Assembly: GCA_013297925.1 (NCBI GenBank)
Contig: JAAFJC010000018.1
Coordinates: 1-48,019, forward strand
Length of the DNA: 48,019 bases
DNA from: Comamonadaceae bacterium
GTDB taxonomy: Bacteria > Pseudomonadota > Gammaproteobacteria > Burkholderiales > Burkholderiaceae_C
Reading direction: 5' to 3'
The translations under genes and the position numbers were made by a program. Below, in pieces: positions 32,981 to 42,224 of this stretch (the first letter of the stretch is position 1; the number at the start of each line of letters is the position of its first letter). Below the pieces are notes generated by a model. The model worked only from the letters and a program-made list of their open reading frames with translations, had not been told where the DNA came from and made no database searches.

Positions 32981-35869
32981 TCAAAAAGTTCCAGCCACCA
33001 CTTCCCGCAGCAGCGACACATCTAAGTATTTTTTCAAAGCAGCATTCACCGACGCCGAATCAAGCTTTTCATACTTCACATCAAATTCCTTGTTGGCATC
33101 CAACGCCCGCCCCTCGCGCACATTGAAGGCAATCGTATCAATCGCATTCGCGGGCTGGGTGAGTCGGTCTTTCCGCCTTGCAAGGATGGCAGATTTGGCA
33201 AAGCCTACTTCGATAAAGCTATAGCCTTTCTCGCGGGTTTGCTGGAGCACTTCTTTGATAGCCGTGCGCAGGCGATCCAGATTTTGCGGCGCGAAGCTGG
33301 CGCTGATGTTGATGGCGGCGGCGTTGCCGTCCCATGGCGCATCAAGCCAAGAAGATACGCCATACGAGATGCCCTCTTGCTCGCGCACGCGCTGGAAGAG
33401 ACCGAGGCGAGACATCATTTCCATGCCGGCGAGCAAGGGCGCGAAATCGGGGTGACGCTGATCCAGCGGGAAGGCAATGCGGGCGGTGTAGGTCGCATTC
33501 GCCTTTTCAGGCACCTGCAGTTTGCTAAAGGCTTCGCCCACGGGCGCTGCATGCTCAGAAGCCCAGCGCATATGCGGTTCTTTGCTTGCCCATTCGCCCC
33601 ACATGCCTTGCAGCATGCTCTGAACGGGCGCGAGATCCAAGGGGCCAGCGAGCACGAGCTCGCCATGCTGCGCGCCTGCAAAGCGCTGCCAATAGGCTTT
33701 GAGCTGGGCGGCCGTGGCCTCGCGGGTTTGGCGCTCAGTGTCTTCCATGGGGCGCACCTCACGCGGATCGCCGCTTTTGTATTGCGCCCGGTGATTGCGC
33801 TCCAGCAGGTTGCCGGCGACGTTATTCGGATTGCTCTTGATCGGTTGGTAATTGGCGATCATGGCGCGCTGGTTTCGCTCAAACACATCATTGGCAAACG
33901 CAGGGCGACGCAGCAGATCATTTAAGAAGCTGAGCAGGGCGGCAGCGTTTTGCGCTGGGAATTCAAGATTGGCAGATAGAAAACCGGCAGAGCTGGACAA
34001 GCGGATGGAGCTATCTAGCTGCTGCATATACGCTTGAATTTCCTGCGCATTCATGGCTGGTTTGTCACCAGAGGCAGCCATACCATCGGGAATCACCGCG
34101 CCAAGCATCGAAGCCAGCACGGATGAGCCACGCACCGATTCCACCGTGCCCCAGCGCAGCCGAAGCGTGCCTTGCATGCGATCATCTTTGGCCTGCCGCG
34201 TCATCACGGCCACTTTCAGGCCGGGCCGCCCGGCTACAGTGAGTCTGCCTTGCTGCGTGTATTGCGCCATGGCATCTTGTGTAATGGTGAAGCTGGTGGC
34301 GTCTTTCTTCACGGGAATCGCAGGCAAGTCACTGTTTTTGGAGTCTTTTACGTTGTTCGCCGTCATAGATGCTGTGCGGAGTGCTCCTGAATTAAGAGCG
34401 CCTGTGATCAGTTGCGCTACGCTTGCCGCATCTGGCGCATTCGTCTGCGGCGCGCGCACTGGTGTGCTGCCTGTAGCCAGTGGCAGAAAAAGGCCGCTGG
34501 TGCGATTGCTAGGCACGAGATACGTGGCCGCGATCTTGTGGACTTCATCCAGCGTGATTTGAGCAAGCAATTCCCGCGAAGACCACAGCAGCCGCCAATC
34601 ACCGCTGGCCACGGCTTCGCTGAGCATCATGGCCATGCGCTCACTGTCGCGAAACATCGCACGCTGCGCAGCCATGATGCTGCCACGCGCAATCTCCAGC
34701 TCTGCGGCTGTGGGGCGATATACCTCCATGACTTTGGCCAGCGCTGCGGCAGAAGACAGCGCTTTCACTTCATACTGCGCATCGCTCTCGTTCGCTTCGC
34801 GCTCCGGCAAACCAATGCCAGCCCAGATTTGCGAGGGCTCGCGCTGGCCTCGGTAGTAAGCCCATTCTGTGACGGCGAGCTTTTGCATCGTGAGCCCTTT
34901 GGCGAGTGGCCCGCCTTCTTGGCCAATGGTGGTGGCGAGCAGTGTGGCAGCTATACCTTCGCGCGTGGGACCAGCAGGGCCGTGGTAAGCCACTGCCGCG
35001 CTGGCTAGGCCGCCCGCGCGGCGCAGGATCACTTGTTTTTCGCCTTCTTGCGGCGGCTCCGCGCTGTAGGTCTGCGGCAGTGGTGTGGTGGGCTTAGCAA
35101 TGCCGCTAAATTCTCTGGCAATGCGCGTCTTCACTTCATTGGGGTTGAAATCACCCGCCACGATGAGGGTCGCGTTATCAGGCCGGTAATGCAGTTTGTA
35201 GAAATCCATCAAACGTGAATGAGGGATGTTTTCAATATCGGCGCGTGTGCCGATCACGGGATGGCCGTAGCCATGCGTGGTGTAGGCGGCGCTGCGCATG
35301 CGGTCGCCCAAGATACGGCCAGCTTCGTTATCGCCACGCTCGAATTCATTGCGCACCACTGTCATCTCGCTCTTCAAATCTTCCGGCGTGAAGCGAGCCT
35401 GCGTCATCATCGCGGCGAGCCAGCCCATCATGAAATCTAAGCGCTCGGGCAGCTTGCCGTCGTCTGTGACGAAATGGGCGAAGTAGTTGGTGCGGTCATA
35501 GCTGGTGGTGCCGTTCCAGCGCATACCTAGGGCTTGCATGCTGGTTTTGGCGTCGTTGTATTTGGGCGGTGTGCCGGGGCCGCTGGGCTTGAAGAGCATG
35601 TGCTCCAGCAAATGCGCTGCGCCATATTCGCCTAAGCCCTCGTGCCGGGAGCCGACTCGATAGGTAATATTCACGCTCATTGCGGGGCGCTGGGTGTCTT
35701 TGAGGAGCAGCACCTGCAAGCCATTGGGTAAGCTGTATTCGCGCACGTCGCCGAGTTCACGTACGAAGCTCAAGGTGGTGTTTGTCGGTGTAGATGCGGT
35801 TTGCGCAGCAACTAAAGTGGCTGAGCACAGTGCTACAGAAGCCAAAAGACCAGAAATAATTTTTTTCAT
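32981..35869 (-). CDS. M16-family zinc metallopeptidase, exported, two-domain
   Basis: 962 aa with a signal peptide (residues 1-22, ending VAAQ). The inverted zinc motif H86-x-x-E89-H90 is in AAHLLEHMLF, and the third ligand glutamate lies near 175 (VVRNEFERGDNEAG). A second, inactive M16 half follows from about residue 510, with the family's R/Y pair region near the end (ARIAFPLDQRH; REQEGISYGVSS). This single-chain form resembles pitrilysin-like periplasmic peptidases that degrade peptides. It is divergent to the tadA fusion gene with a gap of about 25 bp. Confidence 0.95.
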   Translation of the reverse strand: MKKIISGLLASVALCSATLVAAQTASTPTNTTLSFVRELGDVREYSLPNGLQVLLLKDTQRPAMSVNITYRVGSRHEGLGEYGAAHLLEHMLFKPSGPGTPPKYNDAKTSMQALGMRWNGTTSYDRTNYFAHFVTDDGKLPERLDFMMGWLAAMMTQARFTPEDLKSEMTVVRNEFERGDNEAGRILGDRMRSAAYTTHGYGHPVIGTRADIENIPHSRLMDFYKLHYRPDNATLIVAGDFNPNEVKTRIAREFSGIAKPTTPLPQTYSAEPPQEGEKQVILRRAGGLASAAVAYHGPAGPTREGIAATLLATTIGQEGGPLAKGLTMQKLAVTEWAYYRGQREPSQIWAGIGLPEREANESDAQYEVKALSSAAALAKVMEVYRPTAAELEIARGSIMAAQRAMFRDSERMAMMLSEAVASGDWRLLWSSRELLAQITLDEVHKIAATYLVPSNRTSGLFLPLATGSTPVRAPQTNAPDAASVAQLITGALNSGALRTASMTANNVKDSKNSDLPAIPVKKDATSFTITQDAMAQYTQQGRLTVAGRPGLKVAVMTRQAKDDRMQGTLRLRWGTVESVRGSSVLASMLGAVIPDGMAASGDKPAMNAQEIQAYMQQLDSSIRLSSSAGFLSANLEFPAQNAAALLSFLNDLLRRPAFANDVFERNQRAMIANYQPIKSNPNNVAGNLLERNHRAQYKSGDPREVRPMEDTERQTREATAAQLKAYWQRFAGAQHGELVLAGPLDLAPVQSMLQGMWGEWASKEPHMRWASEHAAPVGEAFSKLQVPEKANATYTARIAFPLDQRHPDFAPLLAGMEMMSRLGLFQRVREQEGISYGVSSWLDAPWDGNAAAINISASFAPQNLDRLRTAIKEVLQQTREKGYSFIEVGFAKSAILARRKDRLTQPANAIDTIAFNVREGRALDANKEFDVKYEKLDSASVNAALKKYLDVSLLREVVAGTF

Positions 35870-35893
35870 ACGCTTACTTTAAACTGTTTGCCT

Positions 35894-37303
35894 ATGGACA
35901 CCACATCAGACGCACAGTTCCTTGATATTGCACTGCAGCAAGCCCAAGAAGCAGCGTCCGCGGGCGAAGTGCCCGTCGGCGCAGTTGTGGTGAAAGATGG
36001 CCAGGTGATTGCGATGGGGCGCAATTCACCGATTGGCTCGCACGATCCCACCGCGCATGCAGAGATCAACGCCTTGCGCGCCGCCGCGAAAAAGCTGGGC
36101 AACTATCGGCTCGATGGCTGCGATCTGTATGTGACGCTGGAGCCTTGCGCGATGTGCGCAGGAGCCATTCTGCATTCCCGAATTCGCCGTGTGGTGTATG
36201 CCGCGCCAGAGCCCAAAACGGGCGCTGCAGGCTCAGTTCTGAACCTGTTTGAGAGCAGTTTGAATCATCAAACCCAGGTGATCAGCGCTATAAAATTAGG
36301 AGCTGATCCCGCACGTTCTACGGCACAAAGTAGCCAATTAATGCAAGATTTTTTCGCAAAAAAGCGACTGGAGCAGCATCAAGAGCATGCCAGGAACCAC
36401 CCACTTCGCCAAGATGCTTTGCGCACACACGAGTATTGCTTTGAAAATCTCCCTGGCTACGATTTCGCGCCGAATTACATCAGCGATTTGCCCGCCTTGG
36501 ATGGTTTGCGAATGCATTATTTGGACGAAGGCAACAAGGATTCGAGCACGACCTACCTCTGCCTGCATGGCAACCCCGCATGGAGCTACCTCTATCGCAA
36601 GATGATCCCGATTTTCGCAGCCAGCGGCGCAAGAGTCATCGCCCCCGACATGATTGGCTTTGGCAAGAGCGACAAACCCAAAAAAGACAGTTTCCACAGC
36701 TTCAGCTGGCATCGCCAATGCCTACTTGAATTCATCGAGCGAATGGATTTGCAGAATGTCATACTCGTCGTGCAAGACTGGGGCGGCATCCTCAGCCTCA
36801 CCTTGCCGATGCACGCACCGCAGCGGTACAAAGGCCTCGTGGTGATGAACACCACACTCGCCTGCGGCGATGCCCCGCTCACCGATGGCTTCAAAGCCTG
36901 GCGCGAGATGTGCGCCAAAAAGCCAGAGTTTGACATTGCTAAACTTTTCTCACGCGGCAACCCGCAAATGAGCGAAGCTGAATGCGCCGCTTATATGACA
37001 CCTTTCCCAGATGCAGGCCACCGAGCCGCCACGCGAGCTTTCCCTCCCATGGTGCCGGAATTTGAAAGCAGTGATGGCGCAGAAATCAGCCGTAAAGCAC
37101 GAGAATTTTGGCGAAACGTTTGGAAAGGCCAAAGCCTCATGGCCATCGGTATGCAAGACCCCGTGCTAGGCGAAGCCGCCATGCGCGAGCTGCGAAGCAA
37201 CATCAAAAACTGCCCCGAGCCCATCCTGCTGCCCCAAGCCGGGCATTTCGTGCAGGAGCACGGCGAAGAGATTGCGAAAGCAGCCACACGCTTGTTCAGC
37301 TAG
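35894..37303 (+). CDS. tadA: TadA tRNA adenosine deaminase fused to a DhlA-like haloalkane dehalogenase
   Basis: 469 aa from the ATG at 35894; a TTG at 35888 would add 2 residues. Domain 1 (1 to about 165) is TadA: zinc ligands H55, C85 and C88 and catalytic E57 (TAHAEINA, LEPCAMCAGA). It should convert A34 of tRNA-Arg(ACG) to inosine, an essential reaction. Domain 2 (about 175-469) resembles haloalkane dehalogenase DhlA along its whole length: start LRTHEYCFENLPGYDFAPNY, nucleophile D295 and halide Trp296 in VVQDWGG, second Trp336, acid D422 in IGMQDPVLG and base H451 in AGHFVQEHG. No stop, frameshift or in-frame ATG separates the domains. TadA residues about 131-146 come from a repeat copy. 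Typical TadA proteins are only about 150-180 aa. Confidence 0.93.
   Translation: MDTTSDAQFLDIALQQAQEAASAGEVPVGAVVVKDGQVIAMGRNSPIGSHDPTAHAEINALRAAAKKLGNYRLDGCDLYVTLEPCAMCAGAILHSRIRRVVYAAPEPKTGAAGSVLNLFESSLNHQTQVISAIKLGADPARSTAQSSQLMQDFFAKKRLEQHQEHARNHPLRQDALRTHEYCFENLPGYDFAPNYISDLPALDGLRMHYLDEGNKDSSTTYLCLHGNPAWSYLYRKMIPIFAASGARVIAPDMIGFGKSDKPKKDSFHSFSWHRQCLLEFIERMDLQNVILVVQDWGGILSLTLPMHAPQRYKGLVVMNTTLACGDAPLTDGFKAWREMCAKKPEFDIAKLFSRGNPQMSEAECAAYMTPFPDAGHRAATRAFPPMVPEFESSDGAEISRKAREFWRNVWKGQSLMAIGMQDPVLGEAAMRELRSNIKNCPEPILLPQAGHFVQEHGEEIAKAATRLFS
36287..36326 (-). repeat. Dispersed palindromic repeat, copy G, inside the tadA domain
   Basis: GCTATAAAATTAGGAGCTGA then TCCCGCACGTTCTACGGCAC, a diverged reverse copy. 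It is read in frame as SAIKLGADPARSTA, in the C-terminal part of the TadA domain before the final helix. Confidence 0.6.
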
Positions 37304-37326
37304 CGCGTCTATGCCATCATGCATCG

Positions 37327-38727
37327 ATGAACCGAAACACTGATCACCTAATAGGCCGTGGCTCTTTGGAGCAACGCTTCGATCTTGGCCGCCTCGCGCG
37401 ACAAGCCTGCCCACGCTCGGCGCTCGCGCTGCATGAAACCCATGGGCGCGATGCGTTGGCGCTGCTGGCGCAATCCAACAAAGGCCGCGTGGCCGAGCTG
37501 ATCCCCACGCGCTATGGCCGCATGCTCGCCAGCCCGCTTGCCTTCTATCGCGGTGCGGCCATGCTGATGGCGCATGATCTGGCGCTGTCCCCGCATTGCG
37601 CGGTGCAGGTGCAGCTTTGCGGCGATGCGCATTTGTCCAATTTTGGTTTGTTTGCCAGCCCCGAGCGGCGCATGCTGTTTGGGTTGAATGATTTTGATGA
37701 GACGGTGCTTGGGCCCTTTGACTGGGATGTGCGCCGCTTGGCGGCAAGCTTTGTGATTGCCAGCCGCGAGCAGGGCTTCAAAAAATCTGCGATTGAAAAA
37801 ATCGTCCACAGCTTGCTCGATACCTACCACCAGCGAATGCTCGATTTCGCACAGATGGATACGCTCGATGTTTGGTATCACCAAATGACATCTGAGACGC
37901 TGCTCAAGCTCGGCGGTGCAAGCAAGGTAGAAAAAGCCGCGATTGAAAAAGCGCGCGCCAAAGGCAGCAAGCAATTGGTGAGCGATGCGGTGGAATGGGT
38001 GGATGGGCCAGCGGGCAAAGAAATGCGCATCAAAGACACGCCGCCTTGGGTGTATCACGAGGCGGGCGCAACCCAGCGCGAGATTGGCAAATTCGAGCGC
38101 GGCATTCAAGAGTTTTTCATCCAATACCGCAGCAGCTTGAGCGCAGACAGGCAAGTGCTGTTTGACCGCTATGAGCTGATGGATGTGGCTGTGAAAGTGC
38201 CCGGCATTGGCTCGGTGGGCACGCGCTGCTTTGTGGCGCTCTTTGCTGCCGATGGGCATCACCCGCTGTTTTTGCAATTCAAGCAAGCGCGCGATTCTGT
38301 GCTGATGAAACCGCTGGGCTTGAAGGCGCATCCTCACAATGGCCAGCGCATCGTGGATGGCCAGCGCCTCTCCCAAGCCACCAGCGATGTGTTCCTCGGC
38401 TGGGCGAGCAACAAAGCTATGGGCACTGAATTTTATGTACGCCAATTGCGCGATATGAAAGGCTCACTCGATGTGACGCTGTTCAGCGAATCTGACATGG
38501 TCGACTACGCAGGGGCATGCGGCTACGCGCTCGCCCGCTCGCAAGCCAAAGCCGGCGATCCTGCGCTGATTGCAGGGTACATCGGCAAGAGCGAGGCTTT
38601 TGATGAAGCGATCACGAAGCATGCTTTTGCTTATGCGGATCAAAATGAAGCGGATTATGCGGCGTTGAAGAAGGCGGTCAAAAGTGGCGTTGTGAAAGCA
38701 GCCACGCCAGAGGCCGGTGAGGATTAG
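37327..38727 (+). CDS. DUF2252-family protein (kinase-like fold)
   Basis: 466 aa from the ATG at 37327. The frame is open upstream to 37108, but that part lies inside the fusion gene and shows no family features. RYGRMLASPLAFYRGAA (62-78), CGDAHLSNFG (98-107) and NDFDETVLGPFDWDVRRLAAS (121-141) are the DUF2252 (PF10009) blocks. They recall the H-x-x-N and D-containing catalytic loops of aminoglycoside-kinase-like enzymes (D100, N105, D122). A kinase activity is not established. The gene begins 23 bp after the tadA-dehalogenase stop and may be co-transcribed. Confidence 0.9.
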   Translation: MNRNTDHLIGRGSLEQRFDLGRLARQACPRSALALHETHGRDALALLAQSNKGRVAELIPTRYGRMLASPLAFYRGAAMLMAHDLALSPHCAVQVQLCGDAHLSNFGLFASPERRMLFGLNDFDETVLGPFDWDVRRLAASFVIASREQGFKKSAIEKIVHSLLDTYHQRMLDFAQMDTLDVWYHQMTSETLLKLGGASKVEKAAIEKARAKGSKQLVSDAVEWVDGPAGKEMRIKDTPPWVYHEAGATQREIGKFERGIQEFFIQYRSSLSADRQVLFDRYELMDVAVKVPGIGSVGTRCFVALFAADGHHPLFLQFKQARDSVLMKPLGLKAHPHNGQRIVDGQRLSQATSDVFLGWASNKAMGTEFYVRQLRDMKGSLDVTLFSESDMVDYAGACGYALARSQAKAGDPALIAGYIGKSEAFDEAITKHAFAYADQNEADYAALKKAVKSGVVKAATPEAGED

Positions 38728-39081
38728 GCCGCTCAAGCGAATATCGCGCTGACTGGCAGCAAAATGCGCATTCTCGATCTCCTGTTCATCAGGAGCTTCG
38801 CTGCGGAGCAATGAGCGAGAGTAACGAGCCCGTTTACAGATGATGGGGCGCAAAACGAAGCGGGTTACGCTTTAACTGTGTGACTGATTAGCTCCGGGTT
38901 TGATGCACCTGCTGACTCATCCACCTAAAAATGACAGCTTGATGAGCTTGTTCAAAAACTAAAAGAAATGGCCGATTTTTAAAATAAATAGAACGGTAAA
39001 GCCTTGATACTTCGGCTCATTGGCAAGCCCTTTCAAACAATTTGCAAGGAGCGGCCATTAACCCTTCATTTGGAGATCACC
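38728..39081 (+). other. 354-bp gene-free gap between DUF2252 and the second peptide transporter operon
   Basis: No convincing gene on either strand. It contains a short hairpin (CTCCTG-TTCAT-CAGGAG, 38779-38795) without a T tract. A distinctly AT-rich stretch at about 38950-39000 probably holds the operon promoter, although no clear -35/-10 pair could be fixed. The ribosome-binding site of the next gene (TTTGGAG, 39070-39076) is at its end. It marks the boundary between the repeat-bearing part of the window and the repeat-free operon. Confidence 0.5.
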
Positions 39082-40686
39082 ATGAACTTGAAACGGCGTA
39101 CCTTGATCAGCGGCGCATCCGCAGCGGGCCTTGTTGGCACGCTTCCCAGCCTTTCCAATGCGCAAAGCGCACCAGCGCGGGCGAATGTACTGAGATGCGT
39201 GATGCATGCAGATTTAGCCTCGTTGGACCCTATTGCGACGACCGCGACCATCACACAGATTCATGGCGCCATGGTTTATGACACCCTGTTTGGGCATGAT
39301 GAAGGTGGGGTTGCTCGTCCACAGATGGTGGCAGAGAACAAAGTCTCCCCCGATGGTTTAAGCCATGAGATGACATTGCGTCCTGGTCTGGAATTCCACG
39401 ATGGCAGCAAAGTGACTGCCAAAGACTGTGCTGCATCAATTAAACGCTGGGGCGCTCGCGACGGTGCTGGCCAACACATGTTTAAGCAAGTTGCGGATGT
39501 TTCCTCCAAGGGCGACAACGTCATCACCATCAAGCTGAATAAGCCATATCCCGCAATACTGGACTGGCTGGGCAAATCGTCACCGAGTCTCTGTTTCATG
39601 ATGCGTGAGAAAGATGCGAACTCAGACCCGACCCGCCCCATCACCGAGGCCATTGGCTCCGGCCCCTATGTTTTTAACCGCGCCGAAACTCGAACGGGTT
39701 CGCAGTATGTCTATGACCGCAATCAGAAATATGTCGCAAGAACTGAAGCAGCATCGGGCTTTGCTGGCGGCAAGGTCGCGCGAATGCAGCGCATTGTGTT
39801 GCAGAACATGCCTGATGAGCAAACCGCGATCTCTGCGCTTTTAGGTGGCGAGGTGGACTTTATCGAAAGGACTTCACCCGACCTACGCAGTCAGCTTGTC
39901 GGCAAGCCGCGCGTTCGCACGGAAGTGCTCAACAAAACGGGACAAATCGGTTGGCTGCGCATGAACCACTTGCAAGCTCCTTTCAACAATGTGAAAGCTC
40001 GCCAAGCGATGCTGCATTTGATCGACCAGAATGCCGTGATGCAAGCGACTTTCGGTGATTCGGGTAATACCCGAGGTTGCGCGAGCTTGTTTGGCTGCGG
40101 GACATCTATGGAAAATGGTGCAAACACGGGATGGTTCAAAACTGGGCAAAACATCCCGCGCGCGGCGGCACTGTTCAAAGAATCGGGATACGACGGCCGG
40201 CCAGTGGTCATCATGCAGCAGACCACTTCTCCGGTGTTGAGCAATGCTTGCTTGCTCTTGGCGCAGTGGCTTCGTCAAGCCGGTGTGAACGCTCAGCTTG
40301 TGCCTTTGGATTGGGCGGGCATTGTTGCGCGTCGTGCCAATAAAGGGGCGATTGCCGAGGGCGGATGGAACATGTTCCTGACGTGGGCATCTGGCAGCGC
40401 CTATAACAACCCCATTACCTTAGCAGGGCATGCTGCAACGGGGGACAAAGGTTGGTTTGGATGGCCAGAGAATGCGCGCCATGAGCAGTTGCGCGATGCA
40501 TGGATATCCGCACCCAACTTGGAGGCGCGTCGCAAAGTGGCGAGCGACATGCAAGAGAACGCTTGGAACTTTGTGCCCCACGCTTACTTGGGCCAATGGT
40601 TTGATGTCGCGGCATTCCGAAGTGATATCAAAGGCATGATTGGTCTGCCTGATTTGGTTCCCTTCTGGAACGTTTCGCGCGGCTAA
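39082..40686 (+). CDS. Family-5 peptide-binding protein of ABC transporter, Tat-type signal
   Basis: 534 aa from the ATG at 39082, with GGAG 5 nt upstream; the longer open frame to 39004 has no such support. The signal is KRRTLISGASAAGLVGTLPS, a twin-arginine type, cut near SNAQS. Mature blocks LRCVMHADLASLDPIATTA, GLSHEMTLRPGLEFHDGSKVTAKD and GSGPYVFNR match DppA/OppA-like proteins (SBP_bac_5). It should bind di- or oligopeptides in the periplasm and pass them to the permeases at 42.2-44.1 kb. It is not closely similar to the YejA protein of this window. It is the first gene of an operon of at least seven genes. Confidence 0.93.
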   Translation: MNLKRRTLISGASAAGLVGTLPSLSNAQSAPARANVLRCVMHADLASLDPIATTATITQIHGAMVYDTLFGHDEGGVARPQMVAENKVSPDGLSHEMTLRPGLEFHDGSKVTAKDCAASIKRWGARDGAGQHMFKQVADVSSKGDNVITIKLNKPYPAILDWLGKSSPSLCFMMREKDANSDPTRPITEAIGSGPYVFNRAETRTGSQYVYDRNQKYVARTEAASGFAGGKVARMQRIVLQNMPDEQTAISALLGGEVDFIERTSPDLRSQLVGKPRVRTEVLNKTGQIGWLRMNHLQAPFNNVKARQAMLHLIDQNAVMQATFGDSGNTRGCASLFGCGTSMENGANTGWFKTGQNIPRAAALFKESGYDGRPVVIMQQTTSPVLSNACLLLAQWLRQAGVNAQLVPLDWAGIVARRANKGAIAEGGWNMFLTWASGSAYNNPITLAGHAATGDKGWFGWPENARHEQLRDAWISAPNLEARRKVASDMQENAWNFVPHAYLGQWFDVAAFRSDIKGMIGLPDLVPFWNVSRG

Positions 40687-40702
40687 AACGATCAAGTCGC
40701 CC

Positions 40703-42190
40703 ATGTCAGCAATACGCATTTTTGCCGCAGGTCTTAATCACGAGACCAACACCTTTTCTCCCATGGTGACGAGTCTGCGGTGCTTTGAGCGCGATCTGGC
40801 ATGGCGACCTGGCGAGCATCCGCCTGAGGCTAACCTCAATACGGCTGCCTTTTGGGTGGCACGCCAGCGTGCCAGCGTTTCGGGATATACCTTCATTCCT
40901 GGAAGTTGTTTTTGGGCGTCGCCTGGCGGAAAAGTCACGCGTCAAGCCTACGAGTTCATGCGCGACGAAATCTTGGGCCAGCTTGAAGCTGCTTGCCCAG
41001 TGAATGCCGTGGTGCTGGCCTTGCATGGCGCGATGGTGGCCGACGGCTACGACGATTGCGAAGCAGATCTGCTGGCACATGTTAGGCGTGTCGTTGGACA
41101 GGATGTGGTGATTGGCGTTGGTTTGGATCCACATTGCCATTTGACAGTGCGTCGCTGCGAGTTGGCTGACTTGATTGTCTTGTTCAAAGAGTATCCGCAT
41201 ACCGATTATGTCGAGCGTGGCCAAGAGCTGATGGACTTGGTGCTTAAGCGGGTTGCGGGAAGAATCTCGCCTCGAATGTCGCTATGGGATTGCCGAATGA
41301 TCGCCTCGTTCCCGACGGATCGGCAGCCCATGCGTGCATTGGTGGATCACATTCAGTCGCTCGAGGGCAAAAACAACGTGTTGTCCGTCTCGATTGCTCA
41401 TGGCTTTCCTTCAGGTGATGTGGTGGAAAGTGGCGCTAGGGTGCTAGTCATCACCGATGATGACAAAGCGCATGGCGACAGGATAGCGCAGGATATCGGT
41501 GTACGTTTGTATGAGATGCGTGGCAACACTGTGCCGCAGTTTCTCGAGCCTAACAAAGCGTTGGATTCTGCATTGCAAATAGCAAGCACAAGCGACAAGC
41601 CAATCACCATCGCAGATACCTCCGACAACTCTGGCGGTGGTGCACCCTCCGACAATACCGACTTTTTACATCTGCTCATTCAGCGTGGTGTCAAAGGCGC
41701 ATCTGTAGGGCCTATCTGGGATCCCTTGGCTGTGCAACTCGCATTCGATGCAGGTGCGGGAGCGCGCATTCGATTGCGCATTGGCGGCAAGGTTTGCTTT
41801 GCCTCCGGCGAGCCAGTCGACGCTGAAGTGGAGGTGCTATCTTGCGTGCGCAACGCCACGCAGAGCTTTGCCGGTGCGCCTGCAGCGCTGGGGGATGCGG
41901 TCGGTATCAGAACCTCTGGCGGCGTGGGCGCAGCCTTGATATCTGCCAGATGCCAAGCCATGGGCGTTGACTTGTTCAGCAATTTGGGAATTGATCCGAC
42001 ACGGGAAAAAATTCTGGTCGTGAAATCTAACCAGCACTTCTACACGGCATTCGCCCCTATCTCACACCACGTGCTGTACGCAACTGGCCGTGGGCTGCTG
42101 GCAACAGATTACACGCGCTATCCGTGGGAGAAGGTCAAGCGTCCGATATGGCCGCTGGACTCTGCTGCCGCCGGTCAACTACTGCTCTAG
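40703..42190 (+). CDS. M81-family metallopeptidase (MlrC-like)
   Basis: 495 aa from the ATG at 40703. HETNTFSP (13-20), ALHGAMVADG (107-115), LDPHCHLT (141-148) with D142/H144/H146, and YPHTD (164-168) with H166 are the M81/MlrC blocks; ADTSDNSGGGAPSDNT is in the C-terminal domain. MlrC of sphingomonads cuts the tetrapeptide left from linearised microcystin; most M81 homologues have unknown substrates. Lying between a peptide-binding protein and its permeases, it probably processes the imported peptide. It lacks a signal peptide and should be cytoplasmic. Confidence 0.92.
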   Translation: MSAIRIFAAGLNHETNTFSPMVTSLRCFERDLAWRPGEHPPEANLNTAAFWVARQRASVSGYTFIPGSCFWASPGGKVTRQAYEFMRDEILGQLEAACPVNAVVLALHGAMVADGYDDCEADLLAHVRRVVGQDVVIGVGLDPHCHLTVRRCELADLIVLFKEYPHTDYVERGQELMDLVLKRVAGRISPRMSLWDCRMIASFPTDRQPMRALVDHIQSLEGKNNVLSVSIAHGFPSGDVVESGARVLVITDDDKAHGDRIAQDIGVRLYEMRGNTVPQFLEPNKALDSALQIASTSDKPITIADTSDNSGGGAPSDNTDFLHLLIQRGVKGASVGPIWDPLAVQLAFDAGAGARIRLRIGGKVCFASGEPVDAEVEVLSCVRNATQSFAGAPAALGDAVGIRTSGGVGAALISARCQAMGVDLFSNLGIDPTREKILVVKSNQHFYTAFAPISHHVLYATGRGLLATDYTRYPWEKVKRPIWPLDSAAAGQLLL

Positions 42191-42224
42191 GTTCTCTTTA
42201 GTTTTTATAAGTTAGGAGCCAATC

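Noticed and set aside
37108-37326. N-terminal extension of the DUF2252 frame
   Set aside because: It is out-of-frame sequence of the tadA-dehalogenase gene, Arg/His-rich and unrelated to DUF2252; the ATG at 37327 fits better.
38464-38853. Minus-strand open frame of 129 codons reaching into the 354-bp gap
   Set aside because: It is mostly antisense to the DUF2252 gene and shows no recognisable domain. It was considered as a transposase or integrase relic but has no motif.
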